64,000 bases of DNA from JABDCI01 sp964475835 (GTDB lineage: Bacteria; Verrucomicrobiota; Verrucomicrobiia; JABWAM01), in the NCBI GenBank assembly GCA_964475835.1, contig CAYYYL010000005.1, positions 60,923 to 124,922 of the forward strand, read 5' to 3'. The translations under genes were made by a program, and so were the position numbers. Positions 61,430-64,000 of this stretch are shown here, one piece after another. Positions within the stretch are counted from its first letter, which is position 1. Every line of letters begins with the position of its first letter. The notes beneath the pieces are model-generated. The model worked only from the letters and a program-made list of their open reading frames with translations. It had not been told where the DNA came from and searched no databases.

Positions 61430-62749
61430 TCAACGACGGCGGACAATATTCGACGCGGGGTTGACCGGGGTGAGAAGGGGGATGTGCGAGCGGGTTTCCG
61501 GAAGTTTGATGTAGGAGGGGGAATTTTTGGAGGCCACCAGCTTCTCAAGTTGGAGGAGGAAGTGCGTGTGGACCAGGGCGCGTTCAAATCGCTTCACGTA
61601 GTTGAAACCGGCGGCTCCCATGGATTTGACCTGTGGGCGATCGGTCTCGAGCCATTCGAGAACCGCAGCGAGTTTGATGGGATCGTCCGGGAGGACGTTG
61701 ATCCCGCAGCCCGACTCCGCGATGGCCCGGGAAAGCTCGCTCTCCTGATCGGCGGCGCTGACAATCGGTTTTCCGTGTACAAGAGCGCTGAGCATCTTGC
61801 TCGGGAGAAAGAATGTACCGGTGCCCTTCAATTGGGTGATCACACAAAGGTCGCTGTCAGCAAGCATCTCTTGATAAGCGGTTTCCGTTTGGATCGGGAG
61901 CATCGTGACATTGTAGAGATTCGCCTTTTGGACCAGATCCTCCAGATATTCCCGTCGTGCCCCATCACCACAGATGACAATCTGAATCCGCGGGTTTCGC
62001 ACGATTTTGGCCGCATCAATCAGCACCTCAAGCCCCTGTTTGAATCCGATGTTTCCTGCGTAGGTGACGATAAAATCGGTGGGATGAAATCCCTGCCGCC
62101 GGCGGAACCGGTTTATGGGTGGCATGGTTCCGATGGTCGGAAGTTGGGCGCTGTTTGGAAAAAGGATGATTTTGTGATCCGGAACTTTTTTTCTCCGAAA
62201 CGCCTGGGTGATGGCTTCGGTGATTCCACTGACACGGGCTGCCTTCGCGTAGGCAATCGATTCCAAGCGATAGAGGATGCGGGTGAGGCGGCTTGGCTTG
62301 AGCATTCCCATGCCCAGGGCGGCGTCGGGTTGCAGGTCCTGCACATGGAAGACGAAGGGGGCGCCCTTGATTCGGGAGAGGATCCAGGCCGCAGCTCCCA
62401 GGAGGAGAGGGGGGGAGATGACCATGTAGGCATCGGGCCGTCGCAGCGTGAGAAGCCGGAGAAAGGAGAAGAAAACAAAACTGGCTTCGTGGATGATTCG
62501 CTTGAAAGAGGTGACGTGATGAGGAACGTAGTGCCAGCAACGATGGACCGGGATCCCGTCGATCTCATCAGTCCTGTAAAGCTTGCCGTGATCCTCGGCC
62601 CTTTTCCTCCAGGCCGGGTAGTAGGGGAAGGCCGTGACCATCTCAACGTCGTGATTTCTTCCATGAAGGAAGTCACATAAAATCTTCGAGTGGGGCGCGA
62701 TTCCGATCGCGTCCGGCGCATAGTTGATTCCCCAAACGATGAGGCGCAT
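61430..62749 (-). CDS. WcaI-like glycosyltransferase family 4
   Basis: This 439-residue protein has the N-terminal GT-B pattern RLIVWGINYAPDAIGIAPHS and HDVEMVTAFPYYPAWRK, then FVFHVQDLQPDAALGMGMLK, ITYAGNIG-like TYAGNIGFKQGLEVLIDAAK, and the nucleotide-sugar site KGTGTFFLPSKMLSALVHGK with PIVSAADQESELSRAI. These are features of the WcaI branch (fucosyltransferase of colanic acid). Acceptor and donor cannot be assigned. The start ATG at 62749 is upstream of a 155-nt gap that separates it from the acetyltransferase gene on the same strand. Confidence 0.88.
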   Translation of the reverse strand: MRLIVWGINYAPDAIGIAPHSKILCDFLHGRNHDVEMVTAFPYYPAWRKRAEDHGKLYRTDEIDGIPVHRCWHYVPHHVTSFKRIIHEASFVFFSFLRLLTLRRPDAYMVISPPLLLGAAAWILSRIKGAPFVFHVQDLQPDAALGMGMLKPSRLTRILYRLESIAYAKAARVSGITEAITQAFRRKKVPDHKIILFPNSAQLPTIGTMPPINRFRRRQGFHPTDFIVTYAGNIGFKQGLEVLIDAAKIVRNPRIQIVICGDGARREYLEDLVQKANLYNVTMLPIQTETAYQEMLADSDLCVITQLKGTGTFFLPSKMLSALVHGKPIVSAADQESELSRAIAESGCGINVLPDDPIKLAAVLEWLETDRPQVKSMGAAGFNYVKRFERALVHTHFLLQLEKLVASKNSPSYIKLPETRSHIPLLTPVNPASNIVRRR

Positions 62750-62904
62750 AATGGATATCCCCGCAAAGGTGCTTCACCTGGAAGCGGGGATGGCGCTTCG
62801 AATGAAACAGACCCAATTTAACTTAAAAAGGGAGGTTTTGCGAGCGATGAAACCCTAGCCTCTGCCCAAAAGAAAACCAAACCGAAATTCGGACCCGTAT
62901 CACA

Positions 62905-63468
62905 CTAACTAATAACCTGGAACCGATTTCGGTCCTTGAGGGGGCGGCATGGATGGCCCGCGCAAACCTTCCAGGCAGGCATGGCTTCGGTGACCACGGA
63001 CCGTGCCCCGATGACAGCGCCCTCCTCAATGAGGGTGCCGGGAAGAATAAATGCCTCGGCAGCGATCCAGACGTGGTCCTGGATGGTGATGGGTTTGGTC
63101 CAGAGATCCAAGGTGGGGGATTGGTAGTCATGGGAACCGGTGCAGAGGTGGGCTCCCTGTGAAATGACACAATGGTTGCCGATGGTGATCTTGTCCTGAT
63201 TGTAGAGAGTCGCATGGGATCCGATGGCCGACAGTCGGCCGCATTCAAGATTCCAAGGGGCCCAGATACGGACTCCGGGATGGATCCGGCATCCAGAGCC
63301 AATCCGTGCGCCGAAAAGTTGGAGGAGGAGTCGTCTCCACGCATGAAGCGGGCGGGGGGTGGGACGGAACATCAGCAACCAGACGGTGTTCCAGATTGCC
63401 CGGGCGATGCGGTTTCCGAGGGAAAAGGAAGGGCCGGTACGGGGATCACTATGGGGAAGCATGGACAT
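62905..63468 (-). CDS. WcaF-like hexapeptide-repeat acetyltransferase
   Basis: This 187-residue protein consists of left-handed beta-helix hexapeptide repeats (ITIGNHCVISQGAHLCTGSH, ITIQDHVWIAAEAFILPGTL, IEEGAVIGARSVVTEAMPAW). The catalytic His is probably in GSHDYQSP. The N-terminal part FSLGNRIARAIWNTVWLLMF matches putative colanic-acid acetyltransferases of the WcaF group. It transfers acetyl groups from acetyl-CoA to an exopolysaccharide sugar. The start overlaps the end of the following upstream glycosyltransferase by 20 nt. Confidence 0.88.
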   Translation of the reverse strand: MSMLPHSDPRTGPSFSLGNRIARAIWNTVWLLMFRPTPRPLHAWRRLLLQLFGARIGSGCRIHPGVRIWAPWNLECGRLSAIGSHATLYNQDKITIGNHCVISQGAHLCTGSHDYQSPTLDLWTKPITIQDHVWIAAEAFILPGTLIEEGAVIGARSVVTEAMPAWKVCAGHPCRPLKDRNRFQVIS

Positions 63469-64000
63469 GGGAAAGGAGCTGACGCGCGGCGGTATCCACC
63501 TGAAATCGGCGAAGAAACGAAGATCGGGCGTTGGCGCGCATGGTGACTTTTTGAGATTCCGAAGCCTGCAACCACTGAATCAGAATTTGTTGAAAATCGG
63601 CCGCTGTATCATCGGAGATCCATCCGGCCTCGTCCATCTGAATTTCGCGCCAGATGTTGACCTTGTTTGAGATCAGGACGGGAGTGCCACAGCTCAGGGC
63701 TTCCACCACGGCCAGTCCGAAATTCTCCTGATGTGATGGGAGGACGAGGGCATCTGCCTGGCGCAATGCCCCCCATTTGAGGTCCCCTTGAAGCATTCCC
63801 GTCCAGAGGATCCTGTCCCGGACTCCCTCGCTTGCCGCGAGCTGTTCCAGGGTGGGGCGCCATCCCTGAAGGTCGGGACCTGCGAATACGAGCTGATGGG
63901 ACGGGTTCATCCGGCAGATCTGGGCGAAGGCTCGAATCAGAACGTCACACCCCTTCTTCGGATCGATGCGCCCCAGAAAAAGAAAAAACGGATTGTTCTC
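63449..64000 (-). CDS. glycosyltransferase family 4 (C-terminal part; 5' end outside window)
   Basis: The reading frame is open from the window edge: FLFLGRIDPKKGCDVLIRAF opens the donor-binding GT1/GT4 domain. It is followed by LRQADALVLPSHQENFGLAV and VEALSCGTPVLISNK, the E-x7-E nucleotide-sugar region. About 183 residues are present, which is the C-terminal half of the enzyme. It is co-linear with the acetyltransferase and WcaI-like genes in an exopolysaccharide cluster that continues beyond 64000. Confidence 0.88.
   Translation of the reverse strand, partial: ENNPFFLFLGRIDPKKGCDVLIRAFAQICRMNPSHQLVFAGPDLQGWRPTLEQLAASEGVRDRILWTGMLQGDLKWGALRQADALVLPSHQENFGLAVVEALSCGTPVLISNKVNIWREIQMDEAGWISDDTAADFQQILIQWLQASESQKVTMRANARSSFLRRFQVDTAARQLLSHVHASP

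Noticed and set aside
57540..61433. single 1297-codon minus-strand gene running through the gap
   Set aside because: The part below the gap is antisense to GH9; a proper family ending and stop exist in another frame at 58090.

Overview
The window looks like a metagenome-assembled scaffold from a member of the Verrucomicrobiota or a close PVC relative. This rests on gene content, not on a marker tree: a PEP-CTERM-tailed autotransporter-like protein, very large secreted LamG/FN3/thrombospondin-3 proteins, an ExbB/ExbD/ExbD/DUF4159 cluster, a lipoprotein with a pseudopilin-like domain, and many TPR proteins. Two 10-N gaps (709-718 and 58137-58146) mark contig joins. Both interrupt real genes, and frame analysis shows that neither has a true length of 10.

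Layout. 1-5009 (minus): an envelope cluster of TPR protein, ExbB-like channel with a C-terminal zinc ribbon, two ExbD proteins, a TonB-like/DUF4159 protein and a gapped FG-GAP protein. 5095-17674: mostly metabolism, with an M3 peptidase, a redoxin, a tight plus-strand operon (MFS, RidA, amidohydrolase, STN-like protein, SDR), then bioF and ilvD. 17721-27280: PEP-CTERM protein, aldehyde dehydrogenase, AsmA-like protein, thiE and a TPR lipoprotein. 27363-41281: a tRNA-Asn gene followed by a roughly 13.8-kb island. 41366-43047: a TetR regulator and a sigma-70 factor with two perfect palindromes at its start. 43089-50639 (minus): MoxR/DUF58/TgpA-type transglutaminase with three envelope proteins. 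50815-52577: lipoprotein, excisionase-like HTH protein and an AT-rich regulatory gap. 52578-61355: a giant GH9 cellulase-like protein convergent with an NHL/CBM9-like protein. 61430-64000 (minus): exopolysaccharide genes (WcaI-like and GT4 glycosyltransferases, hexapeptide acetyltransferase).

The most interesting part is the island. It is bounded by the tRNA-Asn 3' end (27416-27441) and a near-perfect 26-bp copy of it (41256-41281). Just inside each end lies a tandem 12-bp repeat that could be integrase arm sites, yet no integrase is present. The cargo is a 1733-residue LamG/FG-GAP/RCC1 secreted protein; a 1721-residue RHS protein carrying a C39-like cysteine peptidase domain and a glycine-rich tip; a 58-residue two-TM protein overlapping the RHS stop codon, in the position of an immunity gene; a headless nucleotidyltransferase-fold toxin tip with its own small immunity-like gene; a 41-bp scar of the RHS core; and a REP-associated tyrosine transposase with 14-bp terminal inverted repeats. 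I read this as a polymorphic-toxin locus that swaps tips and keeps displaced toxin/immunity cassettes downstream.

Short dispersed palindromic elements occur at 7503-7565 and 51984-52044 (same family, opposite orientation), 14163-14316 (abutting the bioF start codon) and 50670-50769.
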